From a virus, in IMG/VR virus record IMGVR_UViG_3300022929_002834, positions 1 through 40,065 of that record: 40,065 bases of DNA; one strand, written 5' to 3'. The notes under the pieces are model-generated. The model made no database searches. It saw nothing but the letters and a program-made list of their open reading frames with translations, and was not told the origin of the DNA. Below, piece by piece: positions 31,062 through 38,231 of this stretch. Numbering within the stretch: position 1 is the stretch's first letter; every line of letters starts with the position of its first letter. Position numbers and translations under genes: made by a program.

Positions 31062-31885
31062 GCTTTTGCTTTTTCTTTCTTGTTGTCCCAATCTTCGCCT
31101 TCTTTATCCATTAGAAAATTTCTAATTAGCCAGCCACCTAAATCAATTTCATACCATTTTGGATTTTCAGGCAATGTGGTATAACTCCAAGGTTTGGCAT
31201 GATGATTATTGTGTAGCCCTACTCCAGAGAATTGACTATATAAGTTCACCCAAAAATTGTTTCTACTATAATCGTCAATGTCATAAGTTTTGTAACCCCA
31301 TTTGTGACAAACAACGTTTACTAGTCCGCCACTAAGTTGTGCTAGTGCTCCAGGAACAATAAACATGTAAAGTGTGAACTTAGGTGAAACCAATACTGCT
31401 GATACTATTAATGTAACTGCCCAAATATGGAAATAATAGTCACGCATCCATTTATGGAAAGGATCTTTAACTAAATCTTTAACTACTGTTGGACTAATCA
31501 CAACATTTTTTTCTGTGTCAACCCAAAACCATGTAGTAAACCAGTTCTTACTTGGATGTGGATCATTGTGCTTGTCTGCATTTTTATGATGCACACGATG
31601 ATTAGCACACCAACCTAGACTACTGCCGTAGCAACCATAGATGCTGAGCCATAATAAAATACGTTCTTTCCATTTTGCCATATTAAAACTTCTATGTGCT
31701 AGATAACGATGTAGACCAATTTCTACTCCAATACTATAGAATAGTATTTTTCCTAGTAACGTCCATAATAGGTAGATAGGATCCCAATAGTAGATTAATC
31801 CAGCTATAGCTAATAAATGCAAGCTATAGACTAGTATTAGAAGTCTATGATGGAAACTGTTTAGATTTATATTTAAAAATGTCAT
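31058..31885 (-). CDS. Membrane fatty-acid desaturase (copy 3 of 3)
   Basis: 275 aa. Boxes HRYLAH (59-64), HRVHH (96-100) and HNNHH are intact. The ATG at 31885 has GGGAAG about 9 nt upstream. It is the first gene of the desaturase run, overlapping copy 2 by 4 nt. No convincing sigma70 promoter was found in the 83-bp spacer upstream; read-through from the dCMP deaminase unit is possible. Paralogue spread suggests the copies act on different positions or acyl carriers. Confidence 0.9.
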   Translation of the reverse strand: MTFLNINLNSFHHRLLILVYSLHLLAIAGLIYYWDPIYLLWTLLGKILFYSIGVEIGLHRYLAHRSFNMAKWKERILLWLSIYGCYGSSLGWCANHRVHHKNADKHNDPHPSKNWFTTWFWVDTEKNVVISPTVVKDLVKDPFHKWMRDYYFHIWAVTLIVSAVLVSPKFTLYMFIVPGALAQLSGGLVNVVCHKWGYKTYDIDDYSRNNFWVNLYSQFSGVGLHNNHHAKPWSYTTLPENPKWYEIDLGGWLIRNFLMDKEGEDWDNKKEKAKA

Positions 31886-31968
31886 TGGTGAGAACTTCCC
31901 GGCTATCTTTGTTACTAAGCTCTCGATGAGCTCGTAAACATATTTAAAGTTTGTTGAGGGTTATAAAA

Positions 31969-32415
31969 CTATTTATCAACTTGGGTCACTTCAATGTTAG
32001 ATTTTCTCAAAAAATCTAACCCAACACTATTGCGATAGTCTTCAGCATAAAAAACTCTTTTTATTCCACTTTGAAATATCAACTTTGCACATTCCATGCA
32101 AGGACTATGTGTAATAAAAATATCGGCATTTAACCCACTATTATTCGAACGTGCTAGTTTAGCAATAGCATTAGACTCTGCGTGTAACACTTCTGGTCTA
32201 GTAATTAACTCCTTTGTTACCTCAATCTCAGATACTTTAGAATAGACCTCATCTTCACAATCGTTATCCCAACCAGCAGGCATGCCATTATAACCATAGC
32301 TGATAACTGTGTCGTCTTTGACTACAACTGCACCTACCTGCAACCGTCTTGCATGGCTAAGTTTTGCGGCTTCACATGCCCAGTTCATATAAAGTTGAAT
32401 AAACTTTTCTTTCAT
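31969..32415 (-). CDS. dCMP deaminase-like protein
   Basis: 148 aa, usual length. The zinc site is HAESNAIAKL (H78, E80) and PCMECA (C106, C109), with the family's QVGAVVV start and GYNGMP substrate loop. It makes dUMP from dCMP for thymidylate synthesis, a common phage nucleotide-supply enzyme, as T4 cd. AAAGGA lies upstream of the ATG. A strong bidirectional-looking hairpin (32436-32465) lies just before it, so expression may rely on read-through from the YhhQ gene. Confidence 0.9.
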   Translation of the reverse strand: MKEKFIQLYMNWACEAAKLSHARRLQVGAVVVKDDTVISYGYNGMPAGWDNDCEDEVYSKVSEIEVTKELITRPEVLHAESNAIAKLARSNNSGLNADIFITHSPCMECAKLIFQSGIKRVFYAEDYRNSVGLDFLRKSNIEVTQVDK

Positions 32416-32435
32416 TGTGCGTTCCTTTGCATAAA

Positions 32436-32465
32436 AGAAAAGCGAGTCTTGAAACTCGCTTTTCT
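32436..32465 (-). terminator. Intrinsic terminator (bidirectional type) after the YhhQ-like gene
   Basis: AGAAAAGCGAGT (32436-32447) pairs perfectly with ACTCGCTTTTCT (32454-32465), loop of 6. The minus strand continues CTTTTCTTTT, so it can stop transcription leaving the YhhQ gene; the plus strand is also T-rich. Confidence 0.85.
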
Positions 32466-32502
32466 TAGTACATACTATATAAAATATGTTTCGTCCTAAG
32501 TT

Positions 32503-33156
32503 TTACTTTGTCTCCATACGCTTGCGTAGCTCACGTAATAGTACTCCATAAGCTGGTAGGAACACAATAAGACCAACAACGATCTTGGTAAGTGTATTGT
32601 TCTGTGCAACAATGTGCCAGTTCTCACCAATCCATGTTAGTTTACCGTCTGGTCCCATTTGTCCTGCGAATGCAGTAGCAAAGAAAACATAGGTGTCTAT
32701 AACATTAGCGGCAACTGTACTAATTGCTGGTGCCGCCCACCATGCTTCACTCCAACGGTCACGAATGTGTTGGAAGACATAAACGTCAAGCATTGTGCCA
32801 ACGCCATATGCTACACCGGATGCGGCGCCAATGCGTAGTGCCTTTTCCCATGGTGCACCACCTAGACCAATGACTAGGATACTTGCAATAATAGCAGGAA
32901 TAACAGCCATTGCTACAACTGCTCGTCCAGATTCTTTTCCAAGCATACGAACAGTTAAATCAGTAGCAACAACTACTAGTGGAAAAGTAAACGCTGCCGC
33001 CGCCAGTGGAAACTCACCAAAGAATGGTAAATTAGCACCTGGGAACAGGTTAAACTTGAATTGCACCAAGTAGTTACTGACTGCAATTACCAATGTGTGT
33101 AGAATTACTAGTTTATATACTAGTCCTCTATCTACACTATCTAATTTCGCAAACAT
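32503..33156 (-). CDS. Queuosine precursor transporter, YhhQ/VUT family
   Basis: 217 aa with about six hydrophobic segments. Family marks: FPLVVVATDLTVRMLGKE, YGVGTMLDVYVFQHIRDRW and WWAAPAISTVAANVIDTYVF. The E. coli relative imports preQ0/preQ1, the 7-deazaguanine precursors. In phages these transporters have been linked to deazaguanine DNA modification or to tRNA queuosine. No TGT, QueC or DpdA gene is recognised in the window. AAGGGAGG precedes the ATG. Inner-membrane location expected. Confidence 0.87.
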   Translation of the reverse strand: MFAKLDSVDRGLVYKLVILHTLVIAVSNYLVQFKFNLFPGANLPFFGEFPLAAAAFTFPLVVVATDLTVRMLGKESGRAVVAMAVIPAIIASILVIGLGGAPWEKALRIGAASGVAYGVGTMLDVYVFQHIRDRWSEAWWAAPAISTVAANVIDTYVFFATAFAGQMGPDGKLTWIGENWHIVAQNNTLTKIVVGLIVFLPAYGVLLRELRKRMETK

Positions 33157-33182
33157 TAAAAACCTCCCTTGTTAACTATGGT

Positions 33183-34067
33183 TTAGTCTGCCCATGTATT
33201 ATACATGCGTTGAACGTATTGGTCAACTGAGTTAGCATCCAATACGCTTTCAACTTTGTTTTTACTGCTAGAGATATACTTCTGAAATGTAGAACTATTC
33301 TGAAGTGTTTCTCTTAAACGCTCAATATTTGCAGTATTACTATATACCACGACATTGATTCTAAAGTCAGGAATTACTAAATTTGGAGCTGTTTTACCTA
33401 AAAAGCGTGTACTTAATGGATCTGTGCTGTATTCGCACTTGAGTTTGTCGCCTTGCTTGAGTGCTAGGCTTTGTCCCATCCAACCCCAGTTGATATCGCC
33501 AGCCATCAGTGCTTGTAATACTGTCTTTGATCCTGAATAAGGAACAATCTTTACAGCAGAACCACTGGCATTCCATTGTGCTTCATGCTTTGGAACAGCA
33601 TACATGCTTGCCATACCCAGTGTTAGATTTTCTTCTGCACGACTAGGATCGCCAAACAAGTCTGTGTTGGCATCTGCACGTTGACAAATCAACATACGAC
33701 TACTTGAGATCAACGCAACCTTTGCATTGCTTTTGGCAATTTCGTCAAGTTGACAGTTTGCAAGTTTCTTGTTTAGTGCCGCAAAGGCTACACTTGAGTT
33801 GTAAACCATAACAGCGTCTTTGGTACTTCTAAATTTGTCTGTAGCATCTGTACAGTTGCTACTCTGATGCCATTTTCCGTCTACCGCTTTACGTACTGCC
33901 TGAGCAAATACGCCTGCAGGAGATGCTTTTGAACTCTGGTTAATAACTGTATACTCTACTGGTGAAGAGTCTTGTTTAACAGTGTCAATTGAAGCATCTT
34001 GTTTAAAGTTGTATGCGACGACTGAAACAGCGCCAATCGCCACCAGGGCAATTAATAATTTTTTCAT
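33183..34067 (-). CDS. TctC-like substrate-binding protein (copy 2)
   Basis: 294 aa from the ATG at 34067, which has CGGAG upstream; a longer frame from 34121 is rejected. The N-terminal MKKLLIALVAIGAVSVVAYN is a signal or uncleaved anchor; no AXA site is obvious, so it may stay membrane-tethered. The KIVPYSGSKTVLQALMAGDI block matches the TctC loop. Four cysteines (SSNCTDA, LANCQLD, MLICQRAD, KLKCEYSTD) match those in copy 1. The pair are clear paralogues. It follows the second TctA by 17 nt. Confidence 0.78.
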   Translation of the reverse strand: MKKLLIALVAIGAVSVVAYNFKQDASIDTVKQDSSPVEYTVINQSSKASPAGVFAQAVRKAVDGKWHQSSNCTDATDKFRSTKDAVMVYNSSVAFAALNKKLANCQLDEIAKSNAKVALISSSRMLICQRADANTDLFGDPSRAEENLTLGMASMYAVPKHEAQWNASGSAVKIVPYSGSKTVLQALMAGDINWGWMGQSLALKQGDKLKCEYSTDPLSTRFLGKTAPNLVIPDFRINVVVYSNTANIERLRETLQNSSTFQKYISSSKNKVESVLDANSVDQYVQRMYNTWAD

Positions 34068-34084
34068 TTTTAATCTCCGATATG

Positions 34085-35383
34085 TTAGAAATATATAGTC
34101 GAGGCTTGAACGCCTAACCAAATAATTTTATCAGCTAATATAATAGCAAACAAGAATGGGATCGCACTTACTTTGATTTTGCGTAACCAAAATCCTAAAA
34201 CAGTAAAACTGGCTAATAACATTAGATATCGTCCTAGTCCAATTTCAGCGTACTGTAGATCTACCGCTATCAGTGCTAATAATATTAATGCTACAACCCA
34301 TCTCATATGATGGTGTAAACGTTGAACTAGACCTGCATAGAAGTCTATTAGATGTGTACTTAACCAAAAATAGATGACCATAACACATAATGATATTGCA
34401 ATAACTAGATCAAATATTGTCCATCCAAACATACCAGTTTCTTGTATTACAGAAACAATGTCCAAACTTTGTACATCCATAATGTTGCTCATCAGCAATG
34501 TATTTTGATTAATAGGTATCCCTAACAAAAAGAATGGCAATGCACAGGTTACTACTGCTGAGTTGTTAGCTGTTTCTGCATTTAGAATTCTGCGATAACT
34601 ACTAGATCCGCCAGTGCGATATGCAAAAGCTGTAGCTACACTTGCACTAGGTCCAGGAATTAATCCTGCCACTGCACCAATTAATGTACTACGCAATCCA
34701 GCTAGTATGCTATATCCTCTATTACGTACTCGCCCAAAATGTTCTACTTCTGTAATTCGTTTGACGGGATCTATTAGTGCAGGAAATATAATAGTACCTA
34801 ATACAACCATGTACAAAGTATAACCATTATAAAGCTGTTGGATGTCATACCATAGATTAGGTAATGCGTAATTTTGTCGAGGACCTATTAATAATCCTAC
34901 TGAAATAAGCACAAGAGTTACAAGCCATTTGCTGGGCTGTATTAAAAAGAACAACAGTATTGCAACTGAGTAAACTGCAATTTGTACAGGCATACTCATA
35001 AGTTCTGGAAACATGCCTATGCCAAAGTAGGTTACTACAATCCATACAAACACAAGACTTAGTGTTGCCGCAATATAACTACCCATGGCGGTATCATATA
35101 ATAAATTGCGCTTTTGTGCTGTGGTTAAATTGTCGATATCATTTAAGTAAATTGCCGCACTTTCTTCACCCGGTATACGTGTAGTAATAGTAGCAATGCT
35201 ACCAAAGAACTGTGTACCGCTGTAACTGGCTAACCAAAACACCAAAAGATATTCAACAGGATAATAGTCCTGTACGAAATAGTACAAGATCAATGGGCCT
35301 GTAAATACAGGTAGTGCTGGTAATAATCCAGCAAGCATGCCTACCAAGATGCCCGCGAAGGACACAAAAACTAAATCAAACAT
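34085..35383 (-). CDS. TctA-like large permease subunit (copy 2)
   Basis: 432 aa, again shorter than usual TctA. Signatures GMLAGLLPALPVFTGPLIL, SGTQFFGSIATITTRIPGEE, LIPGPSASVATAFAYR and ILNAETANNSAVVTCALPF are present, with many membrane segments. GTQFFGS and RIPGE blocks are shared with copy 1. No TctB gene is adjacent. The start is 6 nt from the stop of the Cys-rich gene, suggesting coupling. Substrate likely a small carboxylate or similar, not determinable. Confidence 0.83.
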   Translation of the reverse strand: MFDLVFVSFAGILVGMLAGLLPALPVFTGPLILYYFVQDYYPVEYLLVFWLASYSGTQFFGSIATITTRIPGEESAAIYLNDIDNLTTAQKRNLLYDTAMGSYIAATLSLVFVWIVVTYFGIGMFPELMSMPVQIAVYSVAILLFFLIQPSKWLVTLVLISVGLLIGPRQNYALPNLWYDIQQLYNGYTLYMVVLGTIIFPALIDPVKRITEVEHFGRVRNRGYSILAGLRSTLIGAVAGLIPGPSASVATAFAYRTGGSSSYRRILNAETANNSAVVTCALPFFLLGIPINQNTLLMSNIMDVQSLDIVSVIQETGMFGWTIFDLVIAISLCVMVIYFWLSTHLIDFYAGLVQRLHHHMRWVVALILLALIAVDLQYAEIGLGRYLMLLASFTVLGFWLRKIKVSAIPFLFAIILADKIIWLGVQASTIYF

Positions 35384-35389
35384 TATAAA

Positions 35390-35563
35390 TTATAGAATTT
35401 TCCAAAATTCTTTGAAATCTTCGTCGGTCGCTTTAGAACAACGAGCACAACGACACTGATTACAAACTCGAGTCATCTCTTCAGGTTCGCGAACATCAAG
35501 TGCTTTTTCTAAAGCAATACCACAGTGACTTTCATGTCCACAATTTTGACAACTTGGTGTCAT
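35390..35563 (-). CDS. Small Cys-rich (zinc-binding) protein, 57 aa
   Basis: Short gene read from the minus strand; ATG at 35563, GAGG about 9 nt upstream, stop TAA at 35390-35392. Cysteines at 5, 8, 14, 34, 37, 39 and 42 (SCQNCGHESHC and VCNQCRCARC) form at least one zinc knuckle. The C-terminus is a short helix (DEDFKEFWKIL). It directly precedes TctA copy 2, so may be its co-expressed regulator or simply a small phage metal protein. No function assigned. Confidence 0.75.
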   Translation of the reverse strand: MTPSCQNCGHESHCGIALEKALDVREPEEMTRVCNQCRCARCSKATDEDFKEFWKIL

Positions 35564-35610
35564 TATTAATTTCCTCAGATTGTTTCATTGATATTTAGTA
35601 TAGTATTTCT

Positions 35611-35618
35611 TATAAATA
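35611..35618 (+). promoter_or_regulatory. T4-type late promoter for the MscS-like gene
   Basis: Exact TATAAATA, 31 nt before the ATG at 35642, with AGGAGG at 35631-35636 as ribosome site. The octamer lies in an 8-bp inverted repeat TAGTATTT/AAATACTA (35601-35608 and 35614-35621). Confidence 0.85.
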
Positions 35619-35641
35619 CTAAAATAACCTAGGAGGTTGTA

Positions 35642-36094
35642 ATGGATCCAAATGTTCTTTCAGCCAATGCCGTTGGCTTTGAAATAGCTGAAATGCTAAC
35701 ACCATTTGCAGTTGTATTAATTGCATTAGTTGTTACAATGATGTTTAAAGACTTTGCTACCAGTCTGGCAAAAGGTTTAAAGTTTAAAATGAACGGTGCG
35801 TTCAACGAAGGCGACAAAGTAATACTAGATGGCAATGATTCTGTTATTGTGAAAATTGGTGTAACAGAAACTGTGTTTGGTGTTTATGGAGAACGAGGCT
35901 ATACCTGGCGTTATGTTCCCAACGAACGCATTGCTTTCCTAAAGCTAGAAAAGGTTATTAATCCTAACCTACATCTGGATAGCCGAGAAGAAAAAGGTCG
36001 TAAACTACAAGCATTAATCGACAGTGTTCAGAATGAAGGCATTCAAAAAAATGCGGCTGAGATCGAAAATATCAAAAACGGAAAACAAAAATAA
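35642..36094 (+). CDS. Small MscS-like mechanosensitive-channel protein
   Basis: 150 aa. One membrane helix (about 18-36, LTPFAVVLIALVVTMMF), then KDFATSLAKGLKFKMNG corresponding to the pore-helix to beta-domain linker, FNEGDKVILDG and YVPNERIAFL matching the MscS beta-domain signature (f..GD.V and PN). The usual TM1-TM2 and the C-terminal alpha/beta cage are missing, replaced by a helical tail rich in E/K. Late promoter and AGGAGG give strong late expression. It may open the host membrane at the end of infection or act structurally; both are inference. Confidence 0.72.
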   Translation: MDPNVLSANAVGFEIAEMLTPFAVVLIALVVTMMFKDFATSLAKGLKFKMNGAFNEGDKVILDGNDSVIVKIGVTETVFGVYGERGYTWRYVPNERIAFLKLEKVINPNLHLDSREEKGRKLQALIDSVQNEGIQKNAAEIENIKNGKQK

Positions 36095-36095
36095 A

Positions 36096-36911
36096 TTAAA
36101 ATCTACGTGGGGCAGAATGATGGTGGCTATGAACTATGTACTCGCCCTGTAATAGTAACTGATTTTGTTGCTCAACCCACATTCGTGTAGAATCACTAAC
36201 AGTATACTCAGGAATAACTTTTGTTATGTAGTCTAAGTGCTCTTGCGGGAATGGATGCATATCTCTTCGCAAGGGCTTACGGATTGCCCAGTGTTGGTCG
36301 GGTCTATGAACCTGACTACAATACAGATCTGTTTGTCTCGCAGGTGGATTAGTTTTAAGATACTTGTCAAAATCACCATCATATACTACATCAATTACAC
36401 TAGGTCTAACATAGGATTGAGGTTTATATAATTGTTGTACTCTTGGCTCAGTTGATTTAGCACTTCGATATTGCTCTAACTGCAAAAAATCTGCCATCGA
36501 CATAAAATAATATTCTATACCCAGACTTTCTAATATTGTTTTTATACCGTATATTAACGCATAATCTCGCATCTGATGCCATTTAAAATCAGACCAATAT
36601 TTTTTAACAAGATCTTTTGGTATTTTAGGTTGTGAAAATATGTTTCCAGGAGTAACCCAGAATCCATCTTGATACCAAGACATTCTTGTAACTCCTGTCC
36701 ACATTATACAATAAACGTCATTGCCCTCAGGAGGATTACGATGTATACATTCAACGACACTATTGTATATAAATGAATTACATCCTCCAGATTGTGCCCA
36801 ATTCTGGAAGTTCGCAAATTCCTTAGCTAAAATGTCAGCCCAAGTAATCCAATCGTAATGAGTAAAACTACAACCGAATGTGTATAGTTTTTTATTCTCA
36901 TATAGTTTCAT
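36096..36911 (-). CDS. SGNH-hydrolase-like protein (complete triad motifs)
   Basis: 271 aa. Block I is YTFGCSFTHYD (Ser nucleophile), block II is NWAQSGGCNSFIY, and the C-terminal RRDMHPFPQEHLDYI has the Asp-X-His of the SGNH triad. It ends 2 nt from the convergent MscS-like gene with no terminator between. It is related in style to the four copies at 2.9-14.5 kb but separated from them, next to the plus-strand glycosyltransferase-like cluster. Probable sugar O-acyl esterase or transferase. Confidence 0.75.
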   Translation of the reverse strand: MKLYENKKLYTFGCSFTHYDWITWADILAKEFANFQNWAQSGGCNSFIYNSVVECIHRNPPEGNDVYCIMWTGVTRMSWYQDGFWVTPGNIFSQPKIPKDLVKKYWSDFKWHQMRDYALIYGIKTILESLGIEYYFMSMADFLQLEQYRSAKSTEPRVQQLYKPQSYVRPSVIDVVYDGDFDKYLKTNPPARQTDLYCSQVHRPDQHWAIRKPLRRDMHPFPQEHLDYITKVIPEYTVSDSTRMWVEQQNQLLLQGEYIVHSHHHSAPRRF

Positions 36912-36919
36912 ACTATTAA

Positions 36920-37081
36920 TTATCTAGACTTGCCTTGGCCTCGATATAGTTTATGATTTGCTCGGGTGTGTTTATTTTTAGGTCTTGATAGATTGCTAGA
37001 ACCAATACTGGTACGCTTTTTGGTTCCCATTCTGTTTAGTGTCATTTTTGTGTTTGCGCTGCCGCCCGGACGTTTTGCCAT
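36920..37081 (-). CDS. Very basic small protein, 53 aa
   Basis: Short gene read directly. ATG at 37081 with AAGGAG about 9 nt upstream, stop at 36920. It begins MAKRPGGSANTKMTLNRMG and is rich in Lys/Arg (KKRTSIGSSNLSRPKNKHTR, NHKLYRGQGKSR) with no acidic residues. Likely binds RNA, DNA or ribosomes; composition resembles small ribosomal-type proteins. It lies 8 nt upstream of the SGNH gene, so it leads that unit. No family assigned. Confidence 0.72.
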   Translation of the reverse strand: MAKRPGGSANTKMTLNRMGTKKRTSIGSSNLSRPKNKHTRANHKLYRGQGKSR

Positions 37082-37099
37082 AGCACTTACTCCTTGTTA

Positions 37100-37107
37100 T
37101 ATAAGTA
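37100..37107 (+). promoter_or_regulatory. Probable T4-type late promoter (TATAAGTA variant)
   Basis: One mismatch from TATAAATA, 32 nt before the preferred ATG at 37139, and in the right direction for the plus-strand cluster. Position fits; the mismatch lowers confidence. Confidence 0.5.
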
Positions 37108-37138
37108 CATTATTAATGGAATATTTAGCGAGATACTG

Positions 37139-38227
37139 ATGATTTTTTGTAATGACCTAGTATTTAATATAGTAGATAAAAGATTTACATGGGTCAATGA
37201 CCACACAATACCAGACAACACCAAAGTTTGGGGAGAATGGATATGGACTGGCAACATTAACATCATTAAGGACAAAGTTAATAAACTGCTAAACACAAAT
37301 ATCCCTCACATCTTTGTTATGATAAACGAATCCAATCATCCAGAGCTAGTAGATGTTATTAAAGAATATCAAGACGAACCTAGACTAATGTTTTTTGGAG
37401 ACTTTCTCCCAACAATGACTGATTTAACAAACCACCGACCTTCTATTAGTTGGTTTGTTGAGCCAACCAACTATTATTCATCAAACAGCAATGGCTGGAA
37501 AAAGAATTCTCATCAATGGGCCATAGATCTTAGAAAGAATTTGATCAATGATTATAGTCCCAACCGTCCTAAGCTATTTGATGCACTGCTGGGTATGCAA
37601 AAACACAATAGAACTTTTGTTTACGATGCTATCAATAACAATACTAGATTAAAAGACCTAACATTTCTAAGTTACTTCAGAGAAAAAGACGGAGAATTAG
37701 AAAAGGGTACGTGGAAAGCTCTAAACATGCCACAATACCATGCCTGGCCTGACGGGGATAATTTCTGGATTACACATTCCAGTAGCAAAGTTCCAGGACC
37801 TAGTCTAGGTTTTAGAGCAGTGTCTCGATATAGTGTAGTTCCTTGGGACTTGTACAATCAAAGTTATTATTCCATTGTTGCTGAAACCAGTGACCATAGC
37901 ACATATTCTCAATTTACTGAAAAAGTTGCAAAGCCAATCATTGGGCGTCGACCTTTTGTTGTGTTTGGTGGATATCGATATCTAAGAAATTTACGTAGAC
38001 TAGGATTTAAAACCTTTAACGGAATTATTGATGAAAGCTATGACGAAATTGAAGTTTACGAAGATCGCTGGCAGTGTGCAGTGGATGCACTAACAGCATT
38101 GAGTTTTGAAGATCCTGAACAAATATATCACAAGACTGAAAAAATAAGAATACATAATTACAAGCATTTCTTGAATACCAACTGGCATCAGCATGTGTCA
38201 GACGAGCTCAATAATATCTTAGGATAA
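37139..38227 (+). CDS. Glycosyltransferase-like protein (paralogue 1)
   Basis: 362 aa from the ATG at 37139; a longer TTG start at 37094 would cover the late-promoter-like octamer and is rejected. The C-terminal half holds the family core: YYSIVAETSDHSTYSQFTEK, then RRPFVVFGGYRYLRNLRRLG and FKTFNGIIDESYDEIEVYED. This matches in layout the genes at 14450, 38232 and 39265 and recalls the YITEK donor block of GT10 fucosyltransferases. No signal peptide. It is 4 nt from the next gene. Sugar transfer to phage or host glycan is inferred. Confidence 0.62.
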   Translation: MIFCNDLVFNIVDKRFTWVNDHTIPDNTKVWGEWIWTGNINIIKDKVNKLLNTNIPHIFVMINESNHPELVDVIKEYQDEPRLMFFGDFLPTMTDLTNHRPSISWFVEPTNYYSSNSNGWKKNSHQWAIDLRKNLINDYSPNRPKLFDALLGMQKHNRTFVYDAINNNTRLKDLTFLSYFREKDGELEKGTWKALNMPQYHAWPDGDNFWITHSSSKVPGPSLGFRAVSRYSVVPWDLYNQSYYSIVAETSDHSTYSQFTEKVAKPIIGRRPFVVFGGYRYLRNLRRLGFKTFNGIIDESYDEIEVYEDRWQCAVDALTALSFEDPEQIYHKTEKIRIHNYKHFLNTNWHQHVSDELNNILG

Positions 38228-38231
38228 CTCG

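Noticed and set aside
31918-31932. Small inverted repeat AGCTC/GAGCT in the spacer before desaturase copy 3
   Set aside because: Only 5 bp per arm with no T-run or promoter link; likely chance.
35629-35835. Minus-strand frame opposite the MscS-like gene
   Set aside because: The plus-strand gene has an exact late promoter, AGGAGG and a recognisable domain; the minus frame has none.
36768-36775. TATAAATG on the plus strand, near-match to the late octamer
   Set aside because: It lies inside the SGNH coding region, has a mismatch at a conserved position and no plus-strand gene directly downstream.
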